The notes under the pieces: generated by a model | Databases searched by the model: none | What the model saw: the letters and a program-made list of their open reading frames with translations, nothing else | What the model was told of the DNA's origin: nothing | Shown here: positions 15,623 to 24,728 of the stretch, in pieces | How the letters are laid out: each line of letters opens with the position of its first letter | How positions within the stretch are numbered: position 1 is the stretch's first letter | Assembly: GCA_020054205.1 (NCBI GenBank) | Contig: JAGVLS010000020.1 | Coordinates: 29,223 to 93,222, forward strand | Reading direction: 5' to 3' | DNA: 64,000 bases | Source of the DNA: Candidatus Obscuribacterales bacterium | Lineage (GTDB): Bacteria > Cyanobacteriota > Vampirovibrionia > Obscuribacterales > Obscuribacteraceae | Position numbers and translations under genes: made by a program

Positions 15623-16283
15623 ACGCTTGTTTTAAAGCTTCAACAACTTCATCATCTTCAACTTGATGAAAGTCAATATAATAATTACCCACGGCATGAA
15701 AATTTTCAGGAATAAGCAAGGTTATGACCGTCCCGCATTCTTTTATAAGGGAATTATATGTATCCATTGGCATGACTGGGGTAGCTACAATTATTGAGCT
15801 AGCATTCCACTCTTTTACTGTTTTTATAGCTGCTAATGCTGTCATGCCTGTCGCAATTCCATCATCAATAATAATTACATTTTTTTGGGCTAGATCCGCT
15901 CTATTAGTTATATTTGCTTTTAATAGCCAATTTTGCTCTGAATAAATTGTTTCTTTAAGAAGGCGTTCTTTTTCCATTTCAATATGGCTTTCAAGATTAT
16001 TAAAATATCTTTTCATGCTTTCATCAATAACAATTATGCCGTGAGAAGAAATAGCTCCTACAGCTAATTCTGATTGTCCAGGTGCTCCTATCTTTTTAGC
16101 TACTAATATATCCATAGGGCAATTTAAAATTAAAGCAACTTCCAAAGCTATTGGTACACCACCGCGTGGTAAACCTAAAACAACCGTTTGCTTTGAAATA
16201 TTTTTAGTTTGTTGTTTTAAAATATCTTGTATTTTATGTCCAAGCAATGTGCCAGCTTGTTTTCGATTTTTAAATACCGACAT
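15603..16283 (-). CDS. Phosphoribosyltransferase-domain protein
   Basis: A 226-aa type I PRTase-fold protein similar to COG1926. The N-terminal part has VVLGLPRGGVPIALEVA, the PPi-loop region; the middle has KKIGAPGQSELAVGAISS; and the PRPP motif is IIIDDGIATGMTALAA (two acidic residues then DGxATGxT). The family is typically annotated as predicted phosphoribosyltransferase; substrates are unknown and some members may be regulatory. Its start overlaps the 3' end of the upstream YfhO-like gene by 14 bp, so the two are probably translated together. Confidence 0.85.
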   Translation of the reverse strand: MSVFKNRKQAGTLLGHKIQDILKQQTKNISKQTVVLGLPRGGVPIALEVALILNCPMDILVAKKIGAPGQSELAVGAISSHGIIVIDESMKRYFNNLESHIEMEKERLLKETIYSEQNWLLKANITNRADLAQKNVIIIDDGIATGMTALAAIKTVKEWNASSIIVATPVMPMDTYNSLIKECGTVITLLIPENFHAVGNYYIDFHQVEDDEVVEALKQAFNRDMN

Positions 16284-19155
16284 GTGACTTGTCTTTTTTT
16301 CCTATTATTTTAGTGGCACAAATTAACATAACGGCAAACAATGAAATTGTTGCTAGCATTACGCCTAGCCAGAATGATAAAGGCACGAATTTAAATTCCA
16401 CCAAATGTTTTCCAGCAGGTATGTGAATGGCTTTAAATAAATAATTAGCTCTTAGTATAGGTATTTCTTTATTGTCTATAGTTGCCACCCAGCCTGGATA
16501 AAATGTGTCGGTTAAGACAAGTATTCCTGGTAAAGAATTGTTTGTTTCTATTTTTACTTGATTGGAATTTGGTCGTTTAAATGAAACTATCCCTGATGAG
16601 TAAGCATCATATGAATTTGTATTTGATGAAATATTCTTTGGCAAGTCTATATTAAGCTTTTTCTCAAGGATGACATTGTGATGGGCATCAAAATTAATTG
16701 CTGAAATTTTATTGAGTGAATCTTCTTCTGAAGAAGCAATTTGAAATTTATGTACTATGTATGCAGGCGGCAGTGCGCGCTTGTTTTCATAAATTCTTAT
16801 TGCGCGTGGACTTTCGTATATTAATTTCAGACTGGACATTTTGTCGGTGGCAGTATGCGAACTGTTTTGTTTGGCAGGATTTGGTAGGAGTAAATATTTT
16901 CCTGCAATTAAATCTGTATTTGTTGCTTCAGGCTTAACAAATTTCTGTAACCATACATCAAATATGGTTATGGAAGCACGTAGCTTATTATATTTATTAC
17001 CCATTGCTTTGGCTGTTTTTAAAGAAATGGGTAAAGAAAATTCTACAAATTGCATATGATCTGTTTGTCCATTGGCATTTAGAAGCACATCATTGCCTGT
17101 CCATATTTCATTATTGTTTTCATCCAATAGAGCCGGTCTTAATCTGTATCTATCGGTAGCAATTGTATGTACTTTAAAAAGACAATTCCCAAAAATTTGG
17201 TAATGGCTATAATCGTAATTGACATTGGCAGATATCAGGCGCAATCCAGATGCATACTTTATCTGCTGTGGCAGCAATGCTGGATTGGTAAGCTCTTTAT
17301 TAAGCATCAAGTTGGAAAGTGGATATGGACTAATTATGTATTTGACGCTCGCTAGATCAATCATGTGATTTGTATGTTGATCGAAGATGAAAAAATATAA
17401 GCTTGCTCTTTCGCCTCCAGCTTTTTGAATAAATTCGGTATATCGCTTTGGTGATAGTGGACTCAAATAACGTAAGTCTTGTAGTCCAAATAGACTATTG
17501 ATGTTTGGTAGGAAAAAATTTCTGCCAGTTGCTAAAAATCGCATATCACTTTTTTTTGGTATGTATGATATGGGAGCTGTTTTGCGATAATTAAAACTAG
17601 CTTCTGTTGGTAGTGATATTACAGCTGCGCAAGATATGGAAATGAAATTAAGCGCAATTAGTACAAAAGGAATTATCTTTTGCGCTGATTTAGGCAAATA
17701 TTTGAATGAACAAATTAAAACCACAGCAAACGTAACTATGATTGCATTATTGAGCCATTCAGGCTTAGATAAGTTTGTGTAGTGTATTGACCAATCAAAA
17801 ATCCAGTTATAGAAGCTTATGCGATGAAAATATACTAGTGCTGGAATACTTAATATCAAAATTGCAGTAGCTATAAGTAGAGTTTCTAAACTATAACCTT
17901 TCGTATTTTTATGTTTATCAAAAATATTGCTAAATCCAAAAGCAGATAAAAGTGATGCAATTAACAATAATATTGGTAGACCATAAATTGGCATCAAATA
18001 TGAAAAAGGTCGTTGACTTAAAATTGTATTAAAAGGCGGCAAAGTTGTAGTCATAATAAATGCAATAAAGAAGGTAATGAGTAAAGCTTTTACTTGTTTG
18101 TTTATGGAAAGAAGACAAACAGGCAACAAAAGACAAGCAATGATGCCTAGAAAAGGACTAGCTTCCACAAAAAAAGGATGCATAAGACCATATAAAAATG
18201 CGTCCCAGCATATATGTGGATGCCAGTCGACGTTTGCTTTATAAAAATTGGCATTTGCTAAATATTCAAAAAATGGTAGCAATACAGGTGTTGATAAAAG
18301 AATAGCTGATATTGCTGATGGAACAAGAGTGGTTATTGCATGAATTAGACGTTTTAAAATGGAAAGTCCATTTAAAGTATCATTGCAAATAAGAGCAATA
18401 GCTAAAATACTGGCAAAAGCAGCAGCAAAGAAAAAACATTCTGGGTGAATTATATAAATGCCTAAAGCACAAACAACACCAGTAATTAATTTATTGGTAA
18501 TAGTAGGGTATTTACTTAAATGGACAAAAGTATAAAACATCCACGGGAATAACCAATTATGTGATGGTAATTCCATATAGTGAAGGATAAAAGGACAAAA
18601 GGCATAAGATAGGCTAGAAAAGATGGCTCCTTTATAAGATAGCTTTAGTGAGCGGGCTAAAATTAAAGTACCCATGGCTCCAATTGCTACTTCAATGACA
18701 AGCGCTAAATTTAATAAAGGCAATATTGACGCTGGAAAGAGAAAATGTAAGGGCGAAAAAACAAATGATTGTATGTCGCCAATAATTGGATAACCACATG
18801 CATTATGATGATTCCATAATGGCAATTGGAATTTATTTATTTGTTCGTTGGCAAAATTTTGATTGGGAATATGAATAAGATAAGCAGATGGATCATAGTT
18901 TATAGTAGCATTATGTTCTTTAACTGATGGATTGAACAAACTATCTAATTCGAATAAATGTGCTAGTTTGCAAATGGGACTGCCCGCGAAAACTGTTGGG
19001 TAAAAAAACAATGCTGTTGTAAAAACAAGAAGTAATAAAGACAAAACTAGCTTGAAAGAGTCATTACTCATAAAATTAGAGACACGACTTTTCGTATTGA
19101 CGCTTTGAGATAAATTATGAGCAGAATGTCTTGTTTCAGTAGATGTTAATGGCAT
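16270..19155 (-). CDS. YfhO-family multi-spanning membrane protein (predicted GT-C type)
   Basis: A 961-aa protein with a short cytoplasmic N-terminus, about 12-13 membrane helices up to residue 540, a large soluble domain and a last helix near the C-terminus (FWLGVMLATISLFAVMLI). The segment ILVLTDTFYPGWVATIDNK followed by RANYLFKAIHIPAGKHLVEF is the diagnostic C-terminal motif of Bacillus YfhO-like proteins, which are implicated in adding sugars to cell-surface polymers. The early loop (HNHACGYPIIGD) is a candidate catalytic/lipid-sugar loop. It opens the surface-glycan region. The downstream PRTase overlaps by 14 bp and the preceding signal-peptide gene ends 7 bp upstream. Confidence 0.85.
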   Translation of the reverse strand: MPLTSTETRHSAHNLSQSVNTKSRVSNFMSNDSFKLVLSLLLLVFTTALFFYPTVFAGSPICKLAHLFELDSLFNPSVKEHNATINYDPSAYLIHIPNQNFANEQINKFQLPLWNHHNACGYPIIGDIQSFVFSPLHFLFPASILPLLNLALVIEVAIGAMGTLILARSLKLSYKGAIFSSLSYAFCPFILHYMELPSHNWLFPWMFYTFVHLSKYPTITNKLITGVVCALGIYIIHPECFFFAAAFASILAIALICNDTLNGLSILKRLIHAITTLVPSAISAILLSTPVLLPFFEYLANANFYKANVDWHPHICWDAFLYGLMHPFFVEASPFLGIIACLLLPVCLLSINKQVKALLITFFIAFIMTTTLPPFNTILSQRPFSYLMPIYGLPILLLIASLLSAFGFSNIFDKHKNTKGYSLETLLIATAILILSIPALVYFHRISFYNWIFDWSIHYTNLSKPEWLNNAIIVTFAVVLICSFKYLPKSAQKIIPFVLIALNFISISCAAVISLPTEASFNYRKTAPISYIPKKSDMRFLATGRNFFLPNINSLFGLQDLRYLSPLSPKRYTEFIQKAGGERASLYFFIFDQHTNHMIDLASVKYIISPYPLSNLMLNKELTNPALLPQQIKYASGLRLISANVNYDYSHYQIFGNCLFKVHTIATDRYRLRPALLDENNNEIWTGNDVLLNANGQTDHMQFVEFSLPISLKTAKAMGNKYNKLRASITIFDVWLQKFVKPEATNTDLIAGKYLLLPNPAKQNSSHTATDKMSSLKLIYESPRAIRIYENKRALPPAYIVHKFQIASSEEDSLNKISAINFDAHHNVILEKKLNIDLPKNISSNTNSYDAYSSGIVSFKRPNSNQVKIETNNSLPGILVLTDTFYPGWVATIDNKEIPILRANYLFKAIHIPAGKHLVEFKFVPLSFWLGVMLATISLFAVMLICATKIIGKKDKSHVGI

Positions 19156-19162
19156 AATTTCT

Positions 19163-19693
19163 CTACCTATCGTTAGGATTATGCCAAAGGCTTATCTTAC
19201 TTACTAAATGATTTGAGTGGCGAGCAAAAAGTAATATGCCATTATAATTGCTTTTTCCAAAATAATAATATGTTTCTGCTGGTGATTGTGATTTTGAATT
19301 TACAAGCTCCAATTCATCAGACTCATTTAACAAATTTGACTGGACAGGTAAAAAACCATGCAGCCTTTTGAGCGCAATAGCTTTTGGTATGGGTGATTTT
19401 TGGTAAATCACTTCAATGCCAAAACATTTCCCAGCTTTTAAATGTACAACGTAAACCCCATTGTCAGAATCATATTCAAGGCTCTGATATTGAGATTTGT
19501 TTCCGAATGTACCACCTGAGCTCAGGACAAATGATTTGCCTGCTTGTTTAAGTTTAATTTCTGACATACCCATATGAATATCGTTAAATGCCAATTTTGT
19601 TTTTGGATTAGCAATTCCTAAGGTTGATGGCAGGCAAAAGAAAACAATAATTAGTTCAAAGGCAATAAGCGTAATTGATAATTTAATAGACAT
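19163..19693 (-). CDS. Hypothetical secreted protein (176 aa)
   Basis: From ATG 19693 the protein begins MSIKLSITLIAFELIIVFF, a typical signal peptide cleaved near LGIA. I prefer this over an upstream TTG at 19753, which would add 20 non-signal residues. The mature part is about 150 aa, with the segments LAFNDIHMGMSEIKLKQAGKS and LEYDSDNGVYVVHLKAGKC, suggesting a small beta-rich domain comparable to periplasmic SmpA/BamE-like folds (DIxxGMSExxL is reminiscent); this is only a hint. It is 7 bp upstream of the YfhO-like gene on the same strand. Confidence 0.65.
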   Translation of the reverse strand: MSIKLSITLIAFELIIVFFCLPSTLGIANPKTKLAFNDIHMGMSEIKLKQAGKSFVLSSGGTFGNKSQYQSLEYDSDNGVYVVHLKAGKCFGIEVIYQKSPIPKAIALKRLHGFLPVQSNLLNESDELELVNSKSQSPAETYYYFGKSNYNGILLFARHSNHLVSKISLWHNPNDR

Positions 19694-19835
19694 ATTTTTG
19701 CAGGAATATATTTGCCCAAAATCATGTTTTTGAGACAGCACTTGAAAACACAAATAGCCAGTGGTTATGTTTCGAAATGCTTGAATATTTGCGATTATAA
19801 GGCAAGTAAGATATGTGATACGTTAAGTGAGGAAA

Positions 19836-19946
19836 ATGAGAAAGCCAAATCTAAACTTAGCGCTAATTCATCTATATAGTTGTGAGCAGAATGTTAGTAT
19901 TTATTGTGGTGAATTTGGCTCACCTGGCATTTTTACTTACTACTAG
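19836..19946 (+). CDS. Possible 36-aa peptide
   Basis: ATG at 19836 with GTGAGG 3-4 nt upstream, 36 codons, TAG at 19944-19946. The peptide (MRKPNLNLALIHLYSCEQN...) has no membrane segment or recognised motif. It lies alone in the 276-bp gap before the methyltransferase gene. The good SD is the only support; an inverted repeat inside (GGTGA...TCACC, 19910-19927) could equally mean a non-coding hairpin. Confidence 0.25.
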   Translation: MRKPNLNLALIHLYSCEQNVSIYCGEFGSPGIFTYY

Positions 19947-19969
19947 TTGATTGAATTTGTTCTAGCGTT

Positions 19970-21025
19970 GTGAAACCATCAGCAATAAGATATTTTGTTT
20001 GTATAAGTTGTGGTGCAGATCTTAAATTAGAGACTGCAATTGAAACCGAAATTGAAGGTGAAATTGACACAGGCACACTTCAATGTACTAAATGTTCCTG
20101 TAAATATCCAATTGTAAGAGGTGTACCACGCTTTGTAGATCAAAACCAGAGTGGTGTACAGGACATAAATACCGGTGATAAATTTGCTCATGCTTGGAAA
20201 GAATTTGCTCGCTGGGACGATCGTTATAAAAGACAATTCTTTGATTGGGTAGAGCCAGTTGATGAGAAGTACGTTTTCGAAAAGGTGGTATTGGAAGCTG
20301 GTTGCGGCAAAGGGCGACATGTCAAAATCATGTCTGAATGTGGAGCTTCGGAAGTATTTGCCATAGATATTGGAGAAGCAGTGGATATCGCTTACCAGGC
20401 GGTGGGTAAAATGAGGGGAGTGCATATTATTCAAGCTGATATTAAGAATCTACCTTTCAAACCAAAAAGCTTTGACTTTGTATTTTCTGTCGGCGTATTA
20501 CATCATATGGAAAATCCGGCTGCTGGTTTTTCCCAGCTGACACGCTTTGTGAAAGATACAGGTTCGATTTGTACTTGGGTATATGGACGTGAAAATAATT
20601 GGTGGTTGGTTTATTTAGTTAACCCAATTAGGGTTGCTATTACATCTCATTTAAGCCTAATTATATTGAAACCGCTTGCCGCGATATTGGCTTTTCTTGT
20701 ATATGTTTGGGCAAAGTTTCAAGCAAATATTTGGTGTCCTGCCCAAAAGAAATTACCTTTTATGCCAAACTTGTTTTACCAGGACTATATGATATATATT
20801 GCTCGCTTTGATTTTAGTGAAATACATCATATAACTTTTGATCATTTAATAGCACCAGTAAGCCATTATGTACAAAAAGATGAAGTTGTTTCATGGTTCC
20901 GAAATGCCAATATGGCAGACCCGATTATTCGTTGGCATAATAAAAATAGTTGGAGTGCTTTTTGGTCAAATCAAAAAAAAGAAATGGAACAAATAAGGCA
21001 AAACTATTCGGGCTTGCGACAATAA
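19970..21025 (+). CDS. SAM-dependent methyltransferase with N-terminal zinc ribbon
   Basis: A 351-aa protein starting with GTG. Residues 10-55 form a Trm112/YcaR-like zinc ribbon (CISCGADL...CTKCSCKYPIVRGVPRF). A class I methyltransferase domain follows (about 85-230): motif I VLEAGCGKGRHVKIM, motif II acidic AIDIGEAV, post-motif QADIKNLPFKPKSFDFVFSVGVLHHM. The C-terminal third has a hydrophobic helix pair around 220-255 that may associate with the membrane. Methyltransferases of this build are common in O-antigen and glycolipid clusters, which fits the genes that follow. Substrate unknown. Confidence 0.85.
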   Translation: MKPSAIRYFVCISCGADLKLETAIETEIEGEIDTGTLQCTKCSCKYPIVRGVPRFVDQNQSGVQDINTGDKFAHAWKEFARWDDRYKRQFFDWVEPVDEKYVFEKVVLEAGCGKGRHVKIMSECGASEVFAIDIGEAVDIAYQAVGKMRGVHIIQADIKNLPFKPKSFDFVFSVGVLHHMENPAAGFSQLTRFVKDTGSICTWVYGRENNWWLVYLVNPIRVAITSHLSLIILKPLAAILAFLVYVWAKFQANIWCPAQKKLPFMPNLFYQDYMIYIARFDFSEIHHITFDHLIAPVSHYVQKDEVVSWFRNANMADPIIRWHNKNSWSAFWSNQKKEMEQIRQNYSGLRQ

Positions 21026-21642
21026 AGAAGTTTTGCTGGTTCATGACCAATAACTGCGTAGTCGGGAAAAATGCCTTTGCAAACGCTATTAGCTCCTACT
21101 ACACTAAACTTGCCAATTTGAGTACCTTTCAATATTGAAGCGCCAACGCCAATCCAAGAACCATATTGAATGATTACTGGCTCACCTTTTTGGTTGGGTT
21201 GTTGCATTATAGGTACATCTGGATGAACACTTGTGTGATTATTATCTCCAACGAAAACCCTTTCTGCTATTAAGACATTATCTTCAAAAGTTATTTTATT
21301 AGTACAAGTTGCATAGAAAAAGCGACCAATCTGATTTTCATTTCCTATTTCAATAAAAGAGTCATAAGTATAATCTTCCCTTTTGAAGTCGCTTTGGTAT
21401 TTTTCTTCTATGTAATTTTGTAAAAAACTTAAATCTTCAAAAGCACTTATATGAGAATGTTCTTGAATGCTTGTGGCGTCGCCAATTTTAATTCTGTGTG
21501 GATTCAAAATTCTAAAAGGTGGTTTGATTTTTGCATCAATACCGAAATAAGCAAACATCGCCTTTTCGTGAGAAGTAAGTGGCGTTGTTTTGTCCAAAAG
21601 AATATTTGTTGTTTCAATTGGTGACTTCATATTTATTGCCAT
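21004..21642 (-). CDS. Left-handed beta-helix (hexapeptide) acyltransferase, maltose/xenobiotic acetyltransferase type
   Basis: A 212-aa LbH protein. The N-terminal helix KAMFAYFGIDAKIKPPFRI is followed by hexapeptide repeats (IKIGDATSIQEHSHISAFE) and, after an insertion, KITFEDNVLIAERVFVGDNNHTSVHPDVP, which holds the catalytic His of the DNNHT type found in Maa/LacA/VatD acetyltransferases. It ends with IGVGASILKGTQIGKFSVVGANSVC. The gene overlaps the upstream glycosyltransferase by 29 bp and the convergent methyltransferase by 22 bp. It probably O- or N-acetylates a surface sugar; the acceptor is unknown. Confidence 0.85.
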   Translation of the reverse strand: MAINMKSPIETTNILLDKTTPLTSHEKAMFAYFGIDAKIKPPFRILNPHRIKIGDATSIQEHSHISAFEDLSFLQNYIEEKYQSDFKREDYTYDSFIEIGNENQIGRFFYATCTNKITFEDNVLIAERVFVGDNNHTSVHPDVPIMQQPNQKGEPVIIQYGSWIGVGASILKGTQIGKFSVVGANSVCKGIFPDYAVIGHEPAKLLYCRKPE

Positions 21643-22576
21643 TATATATTTGTCTGACTATGGTATAAGGACGCATTTTAGTTTCAATGAAAATTCTCGA
21701 TATATAAAGCCCAACTACGCCTATGCAAAAAATCCCTAGTCCACCTAAAAGCCAGACAGAGGCCATAACGGAAATCCAGCCAGGAAGAGTTTTGCCTGAG
21801 AAAAATTGTATTACCAACCCAGTAGAAACAATTGCGGAAAGGGTAACAATTATAAGCCCCAAGAAAAAAATGATATATAAGGGACGCTCGCTAAATGAAG
21901 TAATGCTGTCCAAGAGCACAATCAATCGTGAACCTGGTCTATAGCTGGAAGTTGATCGAGAAAGCTTTGTAAAACTCAGTCCAGTTTGTTTGTATCCAGT
22001 TTCTACCCACAATCCACCAATTGCTGTTTTACGCTCCTTATGACTAACAAGTGCTCGTGCATAGTTGCTATTCATTAGGCGGACTGTACTGTGATTATTG
22101 GGTACTTTTGTTGGCAGAAGAATATTAATCAGCCACCAGGCAATTGCTCCCGCCCATTTTTCTAGTAGTCCGCCTTTTCTTTCATTCTGATATCCATACA
22201 CTACATCCCAATTACCATCATGTAATTGGGCATGAAATTTTTCCAAAAGCTCTGGTGGTTCTTCTAGATCTACATCAATTAAAAATATGTTTTTGCCACG
22301 AGCATAATCAATACCAGTCATCATTGCTTTATGATGACCAAAATTACGCGAAAGTTCGATGATTTTAAGTCGTGGGTCACTATCAGCTAATTTGAGAGCA
22401 ATTTCAAGGGATTGATCAGGTGACCCATCATCAACCATGATAATTTCGTAGTGGGCAGCAACTTTTTGTGCTTCCTTGCTCATACGACTGTAAAACTCCT
22501 CTATGTAAGGAGCTGATTGGTATAAAGTAGTGACTACAGAAAGCTCAATTGTTGCTTGGTCAATGCTCTTATTCAA
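21614..22576 (-). CDS. Family 2 glycosyltransferase with two C-terminal membrane helices (DPM/GtrB-like)
   Basis: A 320-aa GT2 enzyme. It starts with SVVTTLYQSAPYIEEFYSRM and has the nucleotide/metal motifs IIMVDDGSPDQSLEIA and FLIDVDLEEPPELL, then a QxxRxG-like segment (QNERKGGLLEKWAG), and ends with two strong membrane helices (about 230-255 and 265-290) before a basic tail. This layout is that of polyprenyl-phosphate sugar transferases such as GtrB and ArnC, which load undecaprenyl phosphate. The start is TTG at 22576. Downstream overlap with the acyltransferase gene suggests coupled translation and a joint role in glycan decoration. Confidence 0.88.
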   Translation of the reverse strand: MNKSIDQATIELSVVTTLYQSAPYIEEFYSRMSKEAQKVAAHYEIIMVDDGSPDQSLEIALKLADSDPRLKIIELSRNFGHHKAMMTGIDYARGKNIFLIDVDLEEPPELLEKFHAQLHDGNWDVVYGYQNERKGGLLEKWAGAIAWWLINILLPTKVPNNHSTVRLMNSNYARALVSHKERKTAIGGLWVETGYKQTGLSFTKLSRSTSSYRPGSRLIVLLDSITSFSERPLYIIFFLGLIIVTLSAIVSTGLVIQFFSGKTLPGWISVMASVWLLGGLGIFCIGVVGLYISRIFIETKMRPYTIVRQIYNGNKYEVTN

Positions 22577-22716
22577 TTTCTTATATCCAGATAATGATAA
22601 TAATAGGATTTTGTATTGAGACTTAATATGCTTTACTATTTATAAGGCTTCGGGGTACATTGTAGCAGCCATTAGCCGTAAGCCCTCTAGATATTGAAGC
22701 ATAAAGTGATATTTCC

Positions 22717-23643
22717 ATGATGAAAGTTATGAAATGGCAAAAATCAGGTCTAATCTTTACTTCTGGTAAATTTGATTGGATGAAAACACATGCCCAAAAC
22801 CCTTTGCCGGAAGATTTAGGCAATGGTGATTATCGTGTTCATTTTGCCGGAAGAGATAGCGAAAATCGGGCAAGAGGAGCTTATTTTACATTTAACATCA
22901 AAGAACCTAGCAAAATACTTGAAGTCTCTTCAGAGCCATCTCTAGATCTAGGTGAATTAGGCGCTTTTGATGATGCAGGTGTAATGCCGAGCAGTCTAAT
23001 TGAATACAATGGAAAAAAATATATGTATTACACAGGCTGGTCTAGGACAATTGATGTTCCTTTTGCTTTTCATATCGGGCTAGCTGTTTCAACTGATGGA
23101 AAACCATATGAGCGTTTATCAAAAGCTCCTGTATTAGGACGTAATTATTTTGATCCGTTTATTGTTGGTGGACCATATGTTATTAAGGAAAATGGTCTTT
23201 TTCGTATGTGGTATAGCTCAGCTACAAAATGGATAAAAGAAAGTCCATCTCAAAAAGCACAACATTACTATACTGTAAAACATGCTACTTCCAATGATGG
23301 AATTAATTGGAATTGTTCTAGTCAACTTTGCCTTGATTATGAAAATGAAGAATATGCCATTGCTCGTCCAGTTGTATTTAAAGAGCAGGATACTTATTAC
23401 ATGTGGTTTACGTATCGGGGTGGCAATAATACTTACAGAGTGGGAATTGCTACTTCGCTAGATGGAATTAGTTGGCGTCGGCTTCATAATAATTTGGGGA
23501 TTGATGTGTCTGACAGCGGATGGGATTCAGAAATGATTTGTTACGCGCATCCTATTGTTTTTGAAGGGCAAACATATGCTTTATACAATGGTAATTCTTA
23601 TGGCTTATCTGGTATCGGCTTAGCTAAGATGAGTGCCTTTTAA
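22717..23643 (+). CDS. Five-bladed beta-propeller protein, glycosyl-hydrolase clan (GH43/GH32/GH130-like)
   Basis: A 308-aa protein with no signal peptide. Repeated blade motifs are visible: GDYRVHFAGRD, KKYMYYTGWSRT, GLFRMWYSSATKW, DTYYMWFTYRGG and QTYALYNGNS, each a W/Y-rich strand typical of five-bladed sugar-cleaving or sugar-binding propellers. An acidic residue in each of FDDAGVMPSS, NYFDPFIVGG and YENEEYAIARPV could be catalytic, but I cannot assign the family. Similar propellers occur in O-antigen loci without a proven hydrolase role. It is upstream of the ACP cassette in the same direction, with a 75-bp gap. Confidence 0.75.
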   Translation: MMKVMKWQKSGLIFTSGKFDWMKTHAQNPLPEDLGNGDYRVHFAGRDSENRARGAYFTFNIKEPSKILEVSSEPSLDLGELGAFDDAGVMPSSLIEYNGKKYMYYTGWSRTIDVPFAFHIGLAVSTDGKPYERLSKAPVLGRNYFDPFIVGGPYVIKENGLFRMWYSSATKWIKESPSQKAQHYYTVKHATSNDGINWNCSSQLCLDYENEEYAIARPVVFKEQDTYYMWFTYRGGNNTYRVGIATSLDGISWRRLHNNLGIDVSDSGWDSEMICYAHPIVFEGQTYALYNGNSYGLSGIGLAKMSAF

Positions 23644-23718
23644 CCAGGTGAATCATATCAATACTGTCAAAAGATTAGATAGAATTGCCATAAATAACTA
23701 ATTATAGTAAAGCTAATT

Positions 23719-23964
23719 ATGAAAACAATCACAGATTCTTTGGCGCTTGATCAAATTTTCCAAGATTTACTTAAGCTGACTCCTGGGTCCATAAAAGATG
23801 ATATTTCCATGGCGGATATAAGTTTATGGGACTCATTGCATCATATGGAATTGATTCTAACAATAGAAGAAAAGTTTGGGATTGAGCTAAGTTTTGATGA
23901 GATTTCTAAGATGCAAAATATTGGTGAAATTCGCAAAATAGTTGCAGAAAAAACGAATAAGTAA
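23719..23964 (+). CDS. Acyl carrier protein (dedicated, pathway-specific)
   Basis: An 81-aa carrier protein. Helix II begins at the phosphopantetheine site DSLHHMEL, with Ser39 the attachment residue, preceded by ISLW instead of the fatty-acid DSLDTVEL motif. The rest (ILTIEEKFGIELSFDEISKMQNIGEI) matches the acidic helix II-III region. Divergence from fatty-acid AcpP and the neighbouring SDR, adenylating enzyme and acyltransferase indicate a specialised carrier rather than the housekeeping ACP. The SDR gene starts 1 nt after its stop. Confidence 0.88.
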   Translation: MKTITDSLALDQIFQDLLKLTPGSIKDDISMADISLWDSLHHMELILTIEEKFGIELSFDEISKMQNIGEIRKIVAEKTNK

Positions 23965-23965
23965 T

Positions 23966-24715
23966 ATGCAGTCATTAGAGAATAAAATATGTATAGTCAC
24001 GGGCGGAGCCGGAGGAATTGGTTTTGCGATTGCAAATCATTTGCTTGCTAAAAAAGCAATCGTAATAATATTGGATAAAGATTTAGATAAACTGAATAGT
24101 TTATCTAAGCACAGTAATTTATATACATACAAATGTGATGTTACAAATGAAAGTGAAATTGAAAAAACTATTTTGGAAATATCAAATAAGTTTGAAAAAA
24201 TTGATGTTTTAGTAAACAATGTTGGCATTCTTTATAGTGCTCCCTTAATATCTTTAGGTACCAGTGGTATCCAAAAACATGATTCATTGGACTGGGAAAA
24301 AGTTATTGCAACAAATCTATCATCTGCATTCTATACATCTAAGCATGTAGTAGAAGTAATGCTTAAAAAACGAATTAAAGGTGTAATTGTGAATATTAGC
24401 TCAGTTAGTGCTAAAGGCAATGCTGGACAATCTGCATATTCTGCTGCTAAAGCAGGGCTAGAAGCCCTTACTAAAGTTTGGTCTAAAGAATTAGCCTTAA
24501 TTGGTATTAGATGTTTTGCGGTGGCGCCAGGATTCTGTGATACTGAGTCGACCCGAGCTGCTATTGGCAAAGAAATGCTAGATGAGACTATACGCCGCGT
24601 TCCTTTAAGACGATTAGGTAAAGTGGATGAAATTGCCGAGCTTACATTATCTGGTATTCAAAATGATTTTTTTAATGGCAAAATTATTGAAATTGATGGT
24701 GGATTAGTTATTTGA
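23966..24715 (+). CDS. Short-chain dehydrogenase/reductase (FabG-like)
   Basis: A 249-aa classical SDR. The motif VTGGAGGIGFAIANHLL (TGxxxGxG), the acidic LDKD after beta-2 (preferring NAD), NNVGIL (NNAG-like), the catalytic Ser in VNISSVSAKG and YSAAK (Tyr/Lys) are all present. I start at ATG 23966, 1 nt after the ACP stop, rather than at an in-frame TTG 24 nt upstream inside the ACP gene. Adjacency to the ACP suggests reduction of a beta-keto group on an ACP-bound intermediate or oxidation of a sugar/acid precursor. The specific substrate is inference. Confidence 0.88.
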   Translation: MQSLENKICIVTGGAGGIGFAIANHLLAKKAIVIILDKDLDKLNSLSKHSNLYTYKCDVTNESEIEKTILEISNKFEKIDVLVNNVGILYSAPLISLGTSGIQKHDSLDWEKVIATNLSSAFYTSKHVVEVMLKKRIKGVIVNISSVSAKGNAGQSAYSAAKAGLEALTKVWSKELALIGIRCFAVAPGFCDTESTRAAIGKEMLDETIRRVPLRRLGKVDEIAELTLSGIQNDFFNGKIIEIDGGLVI

Positions 24716-24728
24716 GAAAGTGCAGAGA

